From the NCBI GenBank assembly GCA_964405735.1, contig CAYOPD010000003.1:1-64000 (forward strand): 64,000 nt of DNA, read 5' to 3'. The notes beneath the pieces were generated by a model. That model was not told the DNA's origin, made no database searches, and saw only the letters and a list, made by a program, of their open reading frames with translations. Shown here in pieces: positions 8,508 to 16,514 of the stretch. Position 1 is the first letter of the stretch. Every line of letters starts with the position of its first letter. The translations under genes were made by a program, and so were the position numbers. The stretch comes from JADJLQ01 sp964405735. GTDB taxonomy: Bacteria > Bacteroidota > Bacteroidia > Chitinophagales > Saprospiraceae.

Positions 8508-10883
8508 ATGAAAAATGTCTTATTTCTCTTATTGGTTTTTATATGCAACCTCACCGCCCCCCAGGCCCAGGAAATCAAGGACTTTCCCGGCTACTTCCCT
8601 TTTACCTATTCGGAAAAAGACGGCCGGGTCACGCTGGCCATAGACAAGGTGGGCGTGGAATTCCTGTATGTCCAGGGACTTTCCACCGGGGTGGGATCCA
8701 ATGACCTCGGCCTGGACAGGGGACAGATCGGAAGGGAAAGAATAGTCAAATTTAAACGGGCGGCCAATAAACTATTGCTGGTACAACCGAATTACAGCTA
8801 TCGCGCCCTTTCATCCAATGGGGCGGAACGTAAATCGGTGGAAGAAGCCTTTGCCCAGTCAGTACTTTGGGGTTTTCCGATTGACCGGGAAGAAAACGGC
8901 ATCCTCTATATTGACCTGACTCCCTTTCTCATGCAGGATGTCCATGATGTCTCGGGAAGGCTGGAATCGGCCAGGCAAGGCTCCTACCGTCTTGACCTTA
9001 GCAGAAGCGCCGTCAACCTGGAGCGGACCCGCAATTTTCCAAAAAATACAGAGTTCGATGTATGGCTTACGTTCACCGGTAAAGCAACGGGTCAATATAT
9101 CCGGAGCGTAACCCCATCGCCCGAAGCGGTAAGCGTACATCAGCATCATTCCTTTGTTGAATTGCCCGATGATGGTTATCAACCCAGGAAATTTGATCCA
9201 CGGTCCGGTTATCTTGAAACATCCTATTTTGATTATGCAACACCGATATCGGAGCCCATCAAAAAAATGCTTACCGTGAGGCACCGGCTTGAAAAAAAGG
9301 ATCCCTTTGCTCCGTTCAGCGAACCGGTAAAACCCATCGTCTATTATGTGGATGCCGGCTGCCCCGAGCCTATCAAATCCGCCCTCATCGAAGGGGCAAG
9401 CTGGTGGAACGAAGCCTTTGAAGCAGCAGGTTTCATCAATGCTTTCCAGGTAAAAGAAATGCCAACCGACGCGGATCCCATGGACGTGAGATACAACGTG
9501 ATTCAATGGGTCCACCGCAGCACCCGGGGCTGGTCTTATGGCAATGCCGTTACTGATCCGCGTACCGGCGAAATCATCAAAGGCCATGTAAGTCTGGGGT
9601 CCTTGCGCGTCCGGCAGGATTACCTGATTGCCCGGGGCCTTGCGTCGCCATTTGGAATGAGTGATGAAAATAACGGTGAACTGACCCAAATGGCCCTGGC
9701 CCGATTACGCCAGTTATCCGCTCATGAAGTAGGTCATACCCTCGGTTTGTCGCACAATTATGCTTCCAATTTCAATGGAAGGGCTTCGGTTATGGATTAT
9801 CCTCATCCGGTGGTTGATTTTAAAGATGGCCGGGCTGATTTTTCCAATGCCTATGATGTGGGGATCGGGGAATGGGACAAAAGGGCCATCCTATGGGGTT
9901 ATGCCGACTTTCCGCAGGGAACTGATGAACTGAAGGAACTCGATAAGATCATGAACGAAACCATCCGCCTGAACTTAAAATACCTGACAGACCAGGATTC
10001 AAGGCCTGGAGGAAGCGCCCACCCTTATTCCCATCTTTGGGACAATGGGCAAAGCGCCGTGGATGAATTGCAACGCATCCTGAATGTACGCAGGCAGGCC
10101 CTCAACCTATTTGGCATGAATACCCTCCGTTCCGGTGAACCCATGGCCACACTGGAAAACGTACTGGTGCCCTTATACCTCAGCCACCGGTATCAACTTG
10201 AAGCAACGAGCAAATGGATCGGAGGAGTGGAATATAATTATGCCGTGAAAGGAGACAGTCAACTGATTACGAAGGTGGTCCCTTCCGAACAACAAAGCCT
10301 TGCGCTCAATGCCGTTCTGAAAAGCATCAGCCCGGCTGAATTGTCCTTGCCGGAAAACATAGTCAAGCTGATCCCGCCCCAGCCTCCTGGATACGACCGG
10401 GACCGCGAAAATTTCAAAACCAATACCGGGCTCCCTTTTGATCCGCTGGCAGCGGCTGAATCCATCTCCGCTTTTGCCCTGGGCTTCCTGGTTCATCCGG
10501 AACGAATGGCCCGGATCGTAGAACAAAATGCGAGAAATGCCAGTCACTGGAACCTCTTGTCCTATCTCCAGAACATACACCGCGGAATCAACAGCCAGCC
10601 GGTCACGAATGGACTTGAGCAAGAGATCAAACTTAATAACGAACGGATCTTTATCAATAAATTGCTTGCCGTGATGGCAGATCACAACCTTGCTTCCTCA
10701 GTGATGAGCCCCTGTCTGCGTTTTATCAAACTCATGGATTCCCAGTTGGCTTCCAGCCAGTCCTCCCAGGCCAGTTATATCATCGAAATGATCCATCGTT
10801 ACCGGGAGGATCCGTCCTCCTTCGTTGCCCCCGAGCCGTCCCGAATGCCTGATGGAGCGCCAATCGGTTGTTTTCAGGATTAG
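8508..10883 (+). CDS. Exported zinc-dependent metalloprotease (DUF5117/DUF4953-like)
   Basis: The 791-residue protein has a Sec signal peptide of about 20 residues ending in QAQ. The zinc site HEVGHTLGLSH spans residues 406-416, with His406, His410 and His416 as ligands and Glu407 as base: the metzincin pattern HExxHxxGxxH. The domain order (an N-terminal beta-rich region, ITxVTP-like strands, the zinc site, then a helical C-terminal region with PYSHLWDNGQSAVDELQRIL) fits the large Bacteroidota family annotated as zinc-dependent metalloprotease with DUF5117 and DUF4953. Substrate is unknown; it should act in the periplasm or outside. No T9SS tail is present. Confidence 0.85.
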   Translation: MKNVLFLLLVFICNLTAPQAQEIKDFPGYFPFTYSEKDGRVTLAIDKVGVEFLYVQGLSTGVGSNDLGLDRGQIGRERIVKFKRAANKLLLVQPNYSYRALSSNGAERKSVEEAFAQSVLWGFPIDREENGILYIDLTPFLMQDVHDVSGRLESARQGSYRLDLSRSAVNLERTRNFPKNTEFDVWLTFTGKATGQYIRSVTPSPEAVSVHQHHSFVELPDDGYQPRKFDPRSGYLETSYFDYATPISEPIKKMLTVRHRLEKKDPFAPFSEPVKPIVYYVDAGCPEPIKSALIEGASWWNEAFEAAGFINAFQVKEMPTDADPMDVRYNVIQWVHRSTRGWSYGNAVTDPRTGEIIKGHVSLGSLRVRQDYLIARGLASPFGMSDENNGELTQMALARLRQLSAHEVGHTLGLSHNYASNFNGRASVMDYPHPVVDFKDGRADFSNAYDVGIGEWDKRAILWGYADFPQGTDELKELDKIMNETIRLNLKYLTDQDSRPGGSAHPYSHLWDNGQSAVDELQRILNVRRQALNLFGMNTLRSGEPMATLENVLVPLYLSHRYQLEATSKWIGGVEYNYAVKGDSQLITKVVPSEQQSLALNAVLKSISPAELSLPENIVKLIPPQPPGYDRDRENFKTNTGLPFDPLAAAESISAFALGFLVHPERMARIVEQNARNASHWNLLSYLQNIHRGINSQPVTNGLEQEIKLNNERIFINKLLAVMADHNLASSVMSPCLRFIKLMDSQLASSQSSQASYIIEMIHRYREDPSSFVAPEPSRMPDGAPIGCFQD

Positions 10884-10973
10884 GTGTGTCGCTTATTCCG
10901 AATTCCAGAATGATTAAAAATTCGCGATGTCGTTTTATCTGGGTTATTTGGGGTTTACTAAAATCGCCTAAAA

Positions 10974-11260
10974 AATGATGCCCTTTCAGGGCGATATAAT
11001 CTCCCGGTCACCCAGCATCGGGCAAAATGCCCTATGCTGGGGTGATGGTGCCCTTTCAGGGCGAATTTATATTGTATGGAACAGACTCTGCGGCATCGGT
11101 CTCATCGATAAACATTATTGTTTAAAGTATCCACATCCGTATGGATTTTCTTGCATTTATCACTTTAAATACGGCCTGCAAGGCCATCATTCCCCCAGCA
11201 TTGGGCATCTCGCCCAATGCTGGGGGATAGAAGAGCTACCTTCGCCCTGAAAGGGCTTCA
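10974..11260. repeat. Composite palindrome element (GCCCTTTCAGGGC / CCCAGCATTGGGC)
   Basis: Within 287 bp there are GCCCTTTCAGGGC at 10980-10992 and 11050-11062, the inverse form GCCCTGAAAGGGC at 11244-11256, a hairpin CACCCAGCATCGGGC...GCCCTATGCTGGGGTG at 11009-11044, and a near-perfect hairpin CCCCCAGCATTGGGC with GCCCAATGCTGGGGG at 11192-11226. TTTAAAGT at 11120 and ACTTTAAA at 11162 form an internal inverted repeat, and GGCCTGCAAGGCC is a further palindrome. Nothing in 10884-11268 codes for protein. The arrangement suggests a non-autonomous, palindrome-bounded repeat. Confidence 0.8.
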
Positions 11261-11268
11261 TTAATTTG

Positions 11269-11688
11269 TTATTCAAATCTATTCCTCAAATCCTCACCCG
11301 GTACCAAACACACCTTCCTCCCAAACCACCGGTACCGGTTTTTTGCTATCACCCTGTAAACCCAATCCCTGATCATTTTAGGAAAAACAAATCCAGCCCT
11401 CCCCAGCCATCCATTAAAGCCACCGAGTAAAATCAGCGCCCTCAGTGCAGCCGTTGAATAAGTATAGATCTGTCCTCCCTGCTTCAGTATAACCGTATCA
11501 TATCCCCCCGGCATGTTCACAATGCCCAGTAAGGCCTTCCCTGCTTCCGATTGCAGCGTTGCAAACCGGAATATCCGTTTACGATCCTTTTTTATTATCC
11601 ATTGAAAAAATGAATGGCAAAGGATGCAGGTCCCGTCAAAAACCAGTATGGGGTGGTCTCCCCGAGCAAGATGTGATGAAGTGGTCAC
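11269..11688 (-). CDS. DCC-family thiol-disulfide oxidoreductase (DUF393/YuxK)
   Basis: This 139-residue protein contains the family signature VFDGTCILCHSF near residues 15-26, where DGxCxxC gives the group its name, followed by the usual RFATLQSEAGKALL and a conserved tail ending KNRYRWFGRKVCLVP. The fold is thioredoxin-like and members are predicted to exchange thiols and disulfides, but substrates are largely undefined. It has no signal peptide. It stands alone, with its end abutting the composite palindrome element and a 114-bp spacer upstream containing short CTAACT/CTTGC repeats. Confidence 0.88.
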   Translation of the reverse strand: MTTSSHLARGDHPILVFDGTCILCHSFFQWIIKKDRKRIFRFATLQSEAGKALLGIVNMPGGYDTVILKQGGQIYTYSTAALRALILLGGFNGWLGRAGFVFPKMIRDWVYRVIAKNRYRWFGRKVCLVPGEDLRNRFE

Positions 11689-11802
11689 CTTGCAAAGATA
11701 TGAGGACTCATATTGAGGCTAAGTCCCGAGAGCCTCGGGAGAGGTTGAGGTTGAGAAACTTGCTAACTATCCAACTTGCAAACTAGCTAACTAACCACCT
11801 GC

Positions 11803-13476
11803 TCACCGTCCCTTCCACCCAGGCCCCCTAACCGCCCTCCCTGGTTTTGCCCCCGTATGTTCCCCATCTTTAATGACCTGAACTCCATTTACGATCACCT
11901 GATGCACACCGGAAGCATATTGATGTGGTTTATCATAAGTGGCATGATCCTGAATGGCAGCCGGATCAAAGACCACCAGATCGGCAAAATATCCAGGTTT
12001 CAGGACACCCCTGTTTTTGACTTTGAGATTTTCACAAGGTTGGGATGTCAGTTTCCGGACAGCCTCTTCCAAAGGGATTAGTTTTTCATCACGCACATAT
12101 TTTCCGAGCAGTCGGGCAAACGATCCATAGGTACGCGGATGCACATTATTCTCGAGGAACATGCCCTCCGCTGCAATGCTGCCGGCATCGCTGCAAAAAC
12201 CCACAAAAGGAAGTTTGATATTTCTCCGAACATTGTCTTCAGACATCATAAAATAAACCACTCCTACCCGGCTGCCGTCTTCCACAACCAGGTCGGCAAT
12301 GGTCTCGGCCGGCGAAGTGCCTCTGTCTTTTGATATTTCAGTGATGGTTTTTCCTACATATCTCCGCAGGGATTTGTTCATAAACTCAACGGTGATCATA
12401 TTTTCAGGGCCGCACATTTTATAAAAATTTTCCCAGGAGCCCATCGTGTCCGTCTCCATTTCGTAGAGGATTCGTTTTCTCAACACGGGGTCTTTAAGCC
12501 GGTTTGCCCAGTCCTGGTAACCGCCTTCCTGGCACCAGGTTGGCATGGAGGCGTCGAGCCCAGTGGCTCCTGCGGTATAATTGTACATGTCGGCCGTGAT
12601 TTTCAACCCGGCTTTATTAGCGCTGTCTATTTTTTGTTCGAGGAGATCCTGCTTATTCCAATTGTTCCTCCCGCTCAGTTTCAGATGGTAGATTTCAGCG
12701 GGTATACCGGCTTCACGGGCAATGGAAAACAATTCATTCAGCGCGGACCAGATGTGATTGCCTTCGCTGCGCATATGGGAGATATACATTCCACCATATC
12801 CGGCCGCAGTCCTGGACAGTTCAATTAACTCATTGGTATTGGCATAAGTACCCGGGGCATAGATCAGGGCTGAAGCCACGCCCATCGCGCCTTCTTCCAT
12901 GGCCTGGGCCACCAGTTGCTTCATGCGGCCCATTTCTTCAGGAGTTGCCTGTCGATCGGCATAACCCAGTTCATAGATCCTTGGTGTCGCCGCTCCAATG
13001 AAAGAAGCGAAATTGCAGGACACGCCTCTTTTCTCCAGGTAGTCAAAATAGCCACCCAGGGTGGTCCATCCGATTTCATAAGGATGATCCCCCATGGAGG
13101 CCACCATTTCCTTCCGCATGGCTTCATTGATGGGGCCCATGCTGCTGCCTTCACCAAAAACCTCCAGCGTTACTCCCTGCTTTAAATCACTGAGCGATCG
13201 CCCGTCGTGGATCAGGGTTTCAGGTGCCCAGCTCAGCATATTCACAAAACCCGGAGCCAATGCCATCCCGCCTGCATCAATGATCATCTTCGCGTTGACT
13301 TTTTCCACATCTCCTACCGATACGATCGTATCCGCATTCCAGGCCAATGAACCGGCGACCGGTGCTGAACCCAAACCATCATAGATGAGTGCATGGGTGA
13401 TGAGGCCGTCCACCTCCAGGGGTTTAGGTGCACAGGAAGTGAAGGCCAATAGGGCAAGTAAACAGACTTTTTTCAT
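11803..13476 (-). CDS. D-aminoacylase-like amidohydrolase lipoprotein
   Basis: The 557-residue protein begins with a lipoprotein signal (LLALLAFTSC, lipobox Cys15), so it is a membrane-anchored exported enzyme. It aligns by motif with N-acyl-D-amino-acid deacylases: an N-terminal composite beta domain, APGFVNMLSW, GVTLEVFGEGSSMGP, MYISHMRSEG, EIYHLKLSG, FCSDAGSIAAEG and the C-terminal GYFADLVVFDPA. Classical members carry HxH in the GFID-H-H position; here that site reads NMLSW, so one metal-binding pair is absent, whereas the later His residues and Asp remain. D-amino acid release from peptidoglycan or N-acyl compounds is the family role. It lies just downstream of the class V aminotransferase, likely in one transcript. 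Confidence 0.85.
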   Translation of the reverse strand: MKKVCLLALLAFTSCAPKPLEVDGLITHALIYDGLGSAPVAGSLAWNADTIVSVGDVEKVNAKMIIDAGGMALAPGFVNMLSWAPETLIHDGRSLSDLKQGVTLEVFGEGSSMGPINEAMRKEMVASMGDHPYEIGWTTLGGYFDYLEKRGVSCNFASFIGAATPRIYELGYADRQATPEEMGRMKQLVAQAMEEGAMGVASALIYAPGTYANTNELIELSRTAAGYGGMYISHMRSEGNHIWSALNELFSIAREAGIPAEIYHLKLSGRNNWNKQDLLEQKIDSANKAGLKITADMYNYTAGATGLDASMPTWCQEGGYQDWANRLKDPVLRKRILYEMETDTMGSWENFYKMCGPENMITVEFMNKSLRRYVGKTITEISKDRGTSPAETIADLVVEDGSRVGVVYFMMSEDNVRRNIKLPFVGFCSDAGSIAAEGMFLENNVHPRTYGSFARLLGKYVRDEKLIPLEEAVRKLTSQPCENLKVKNRGVLKPGYFADLVVFDPAAIQDHATYDKPHQYASGVHQVIVNGVQVIKDGEHTGAKPGRAVRGPGWKGR

Positions 13477-13491
13477 AGTTAAAGATAGTAA

Positions 13492-13519
13492 TCAGCAGTC
13501 AGTGTTCAGCAGTCAGTGT
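13492..13519. repeat. Tandem 14-bp duplication at the end of the aminotransferase gene
   Basis: TCAGCAGTCAGTGT occurs twice head to tail. The second copy contains the stop codon of the minus-strand aminotransferase (13513-13515), so the duplication lies across the junction between two genes. Confidence 0.8.
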
Positions 13520-14664
13520 TCGGAACGGATTGCATCTATCAACTTGTACAAATCTTCAGCCGTATTATACACATTGGGAGAAACCCGTATGGCATCATCC
13601 CGGTAGGACACAAAAATCTTTTGATCCATGAGTTTCTGTTTTACAGCCGGGCTAAAACCTCCGCCAGTCCTGAGGCCAAACAAGTGACTGGCGCGCCAGT
13701 CCTTCTTTTCAATCCAGATGCCGCTTTGATCCAGTGCAGGCAGGATCTGATTCACCAGGTGATCGCAATAGGCCTGCATTTCTGCCACCCCCCATTCCAG
13801 GATCTGGGAGATAGAAGCGCACAGCATCGGCACCTGGATGAACTGTGATTGTTCGCCCATTCCGTAGCGTGCTCCTCCCGGCCGGTATTTTTCTTCATAT
13901 TCCAGGATCTTTTCAAATTCCTGGCTTCGTTGTTTATTGATCCAGTTTTCTTCGAGGGGCTCGCCCAGGTCGAAAGCGTGCCCGTAAAAGGCGCAACCTA
14001 TGGCATAAGGGCCCAACAACCATTTGTAGCCCGTGGCAATCACTGCATCCGCCTGCACCTGTTGCTGATCGAAATCAAAAATGCCCAGGCTTTGGGTGGC
14101 ATCGACAATAAAAAAACCACCCTGCCCTTTAATTTTTCTGCTGATTTGTGCGATATCAAACCAGGTGCCATCCGTCCAATGGACATTCTCCATAGCGACC
14201 ACTCGGGTACGCGGCGTGATGCTTTCCAATACTTTCTCATTCCAGGCTTGTCCGCGGCCAACCTGGGAATCCGGGGCCCTGACCACGTCGAGGACGAGTT
14301 CTTTCTTCCGGGCAAGGTCGGCCCATTCATAATAATTGCTGGGGAATTGTTTCTCGAGTATCAGGATATGGTCCCCCTTCTCAAAAGGAAGGTTGCGGGC
14401 GGCATTGGCAATACCATATGATACCGACGGAATGACCGCAACCCGCTCCGGCTGATCAATGTGAATCAATCGTGCAAAAAATTTCTTGAGGGCCTCCACT
14501 TCCTTAAAAAAATCCGCCGGGGTAATCGTCCAGGGTCTGTTTTTCCTTTGCAGGGCCTGTATTCCGGCTTCCTCCACCTGCCTCAACTGGGGAGACATGT
14601 AGGCTCCATTGAGATAAGTCACATCCGGTTCAATAAAAAATTTTTCTTTCTGGCATTTCAACAT
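13513..14664 (-). CDS. Class V aminotransferase (PLP-dependent)
   Basis: The 383-residue protein has the class V fold: YLNGAYMSPQ at the start, the MENVHWTDGTWFDIAQI segment, FFIVDATQSLGIFDF with the Asp that holds the pyridoxal nitrogen, and ATGYKWLLGP with the Schiff-base Lys. The C-terminal small domain ends IRVSPNVYNTAEDL. Members include cysteine desulfurase-like, kynureninase-like and isopenicillin epimerase-like enzymes; the absence of an active-site Cys loop argues against a NifS/SufS desulfurase. Its exact reaction is not decided by sequence. Neighbouring D-aminoacylase and amidase suggest amino acid or amide catabolism (inference). Confidence 0.85.
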   Translation of the reverse strand: MLKCQKEKFFIEPDVTYLNGAYMSPQLRQVEEAGIQALQRKNRPWTITPADFFKEVEALKKFFARLIHIDQPERVAVIPSVSYGIANAARNLPFEKGDHILILEKQFPSNYYEWADLARKKELVLDVVRAPDSQVGRGQAWNEKVLESITPRTRVVAMENVHWTDGTWFDIAQISRKIKGQGGFFIVDATQSLGIFDFDQQQVQADAVIATGYKWLLGPYAIGCAFYGHAFDLGEPLEENWINKQRSQEFEKILEYEEKYRPGGARYGMGEQSQFIQVPMLCASISQILEWGVAEMQAYCDHLVNQILPALDQSGIWIEKKDWRASHLFGLRTGGGFSPAVKQKLMDQKIFVSYRDDAIRVSPNVYNTAEDLYKLIDAIRSEH

Positions 14665-14741
14665 GGGTTGAATTTATGAACTTCAAAATTAGAAACAGAA
14701 CACCGGATATTTTTTTACCTTGATAGAATAAGCTAACCATC

Positions 14742-16382
14742 ATGAAATTAAAATCCAATTCGTTATTCCATTTAGGGTTTATCCTGCTTGCTACCGCCTT
14801 CGCTTTTCGTCTACAGGTCAGCGGAATCCAGAGAGACTGGGTCCAAAACGCACAAAACCTGATCGGGCTGGAATTTACAATCCCGGAGATTGATTCGATG
14901 TTGCCGGACCTTAAAGAAAACCTGGAATCATTTGAAGCCTTGCGCAAGACCAGACTGGACAACCAGGTGTTGCCTGCGCTGCGTTTCAACCCTTTTCCCG
15001 CCCACTATAAACCGGTCCCCGCGGCCACCAAAGCCATATTCACGCCATTATCCGCCACCATAGCCGCCCGGGATGACTATGCATTCATGACCGTTCATCA
15101 ACTGGCCTCCCTGATCAAATCGCGCAAAGTGAGCTCGGAGACCCTTACCCGTTATTTTATCCAAAGACTCAAGGACTACAATCCATCCTTAAAATGTGTT
15201 ATCCATTTTACAGAAGAATACGCCCTCTCACAAGCACAAAAAATGGACGCAGAACTCAAAGCCGGAAAATACCGGGGCCTGCTCCATGGCATACCCTATG
15301 GGGCCAAAGATCTTTTGGCCAAAAAAGGATATCCGACCACCTGGGGCTCCGTCCCCTTTAAAGACCAGGTTTTCGATTTCGATGCCGCCGTGATCACCAA
15401 ACTTGAACAGGCAGGCAGTATCCTGATCGCTAAAATGAGCGTGGGTGAACTGGCCTGGGGAGATGTTTGGTACGGAGGCATGACCCGCAATCCCTGGGAT
15501 ACCACGGGGGGAAGCAGTGGCTCTTCGGCAGGTTCGGCCTCAGCGGTGAGTGCCGGTTGCCTGCCTTTTGCCATAGGGACAGAGACCCTGGGTTCCATTG
15601 TGTCGCCCTCCACCATATGCGGTACGACCGGACTGAGGCCAAGCTTTGGTGCAGTGCCCGGAGAGGGGTGTATGATCCTATGCCCATCCATGGACAAGAT
15701 AGGGCCCATCACCCGGAGCGTTGAAGATGCGGCAATAATCTTTCAGTACATCAGGGGCAGCCATCCGGCCATACCGGGCTCAGGCGTTTTACCCTTCCCT
15801 TACGCTTACCATAAAGACATCCGTAAACTGAAAATTGGATATCTGAAGCAGGACTTTGAAAAACCTTATCCTTTTCATATCAACGACAGCAGCAGCCTGG
15901 CCGAATTTAAAAATGCAGGCATTGAACTGATTCCAGTAGAATTGCCCTTGGCACCCGACCTGGGCATCATACTCACCGCGGAGGCCGGTGCAACTTTCGA
16001 CGAACTGACCCGTAGCGGAAAGGATGACCTTATGGTGAGGCAGATCCGGAACGCCTGGCCGAATGTATTCAGGACGTCCCGATTCATTCCTGCTGTGGAA
16101 TACATCCAGGCAAACCGCCACAGGACTTTGCTGATTGATGACATGGATAAAATATTTAAAAAGGTGGATGTCTATATCGCTCCCTCATGGGCAGGCCGCA
16201 ACCTCTCGGTGACCAATTATACCGGGCACCCCTGCGTGGTGGTCCCCAATGGGTTTCGCAACGGGAGGCCCACCAGCATCAGTTTTATTGGCAAACTATT
16301 CCAGGAAGCGGATGTCTTAGCTGTGGCAAAGTATTACCAGGATAAGACCGACTGGCATCAAAAGCATCCTACCGAATTCTGA
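14742..16382 (+). CDS. Amidase signature family hydrolase
   Basis: The 546-residue protein carries the complete amidase catalytic triad in context: Lys in PYGAKDLLAKKGYPT, the cis-Ser in GGSSGSSAGSASAV and the nucleophile Ser in TETLGSIVSPS. FVGGLRPSFG-like core and DKIGPITRSVEDAA follow. A hydrophobic N-terminus (FHLGFILLATAFAF) and about 110 residues before the amidase domain suggest export. It resembles GatA but stands alone without gatB or gatC and has a signal-like start, so it is more likely a catabolic amidase than the tRNA amidotransferase. It is divergent from the aminotransferase, 77 bp apart. Confidence 0.88.
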   Translation: MKLKSNSLFHLGFILLATAFAFRLQVSGIQRDWVQNAQNLIGLEFTIPEIDSMLPDLKENLESFEALRKTRLDNQVLPALRFNPFPAHYKPVPAATKAIFTPLSATIAARDDYAFMTVHQLASLIKSRKVSSETLTRYFIQRLKDYNPSLKCVIHFTEEYALSQAQKMDAELKAGKYRGLLHGIPYGAKDLLAKKGYPTTWGSVPFKDQVFDFDAAVITKLEQAGSILIAKMSVGELAWGDVWYGGMTRNPWDTTGGSSGSSAGSASAVSAGCLPFAIGTETLGSIVSPSTICGTTGLRPSFGAVPGEGCMILCPSMDKIGPITRSVEDAAIIFQYIRGSHPAIPGSGVLPFPYAYHKDIRKLKIGYLKQDFEKPYPFHINDSSSLAEFKNAGIELIPVELPLAPDLGIILTAEAGATFDELTRSGKDDLMVRQIRNAWPNVFRTSRFIPAVEYIQANRHRTLLIDDMDKIFKKVDVYIAPSWAGRNLSVTNYTGHPCVVVPNGFRNGRPTSISFIGKLFQEADVLAVAKYYQDKTDWHQKHPTEF

Positions 16383-16514
16383 ATCAAGATCATATACGAA
16401 ATTTAACATACCTTAAAATCAAATAAAAAAAGAGGCATTGTTTAAAGTCCTATGCTAAACTTTTTATCTTCGCCTGCCCATTGATGCTCCATTAGGTACA
16501 AACCGGTTGAAATA

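Noticed and set aside
14742..16382. GatA subunit of the tRNA-dependent amidotransferase
   Set aside because: The amidase triad fits, but there is an export-like N-terminus with a 110-residue extension and no gatB/gatC partners nearby.
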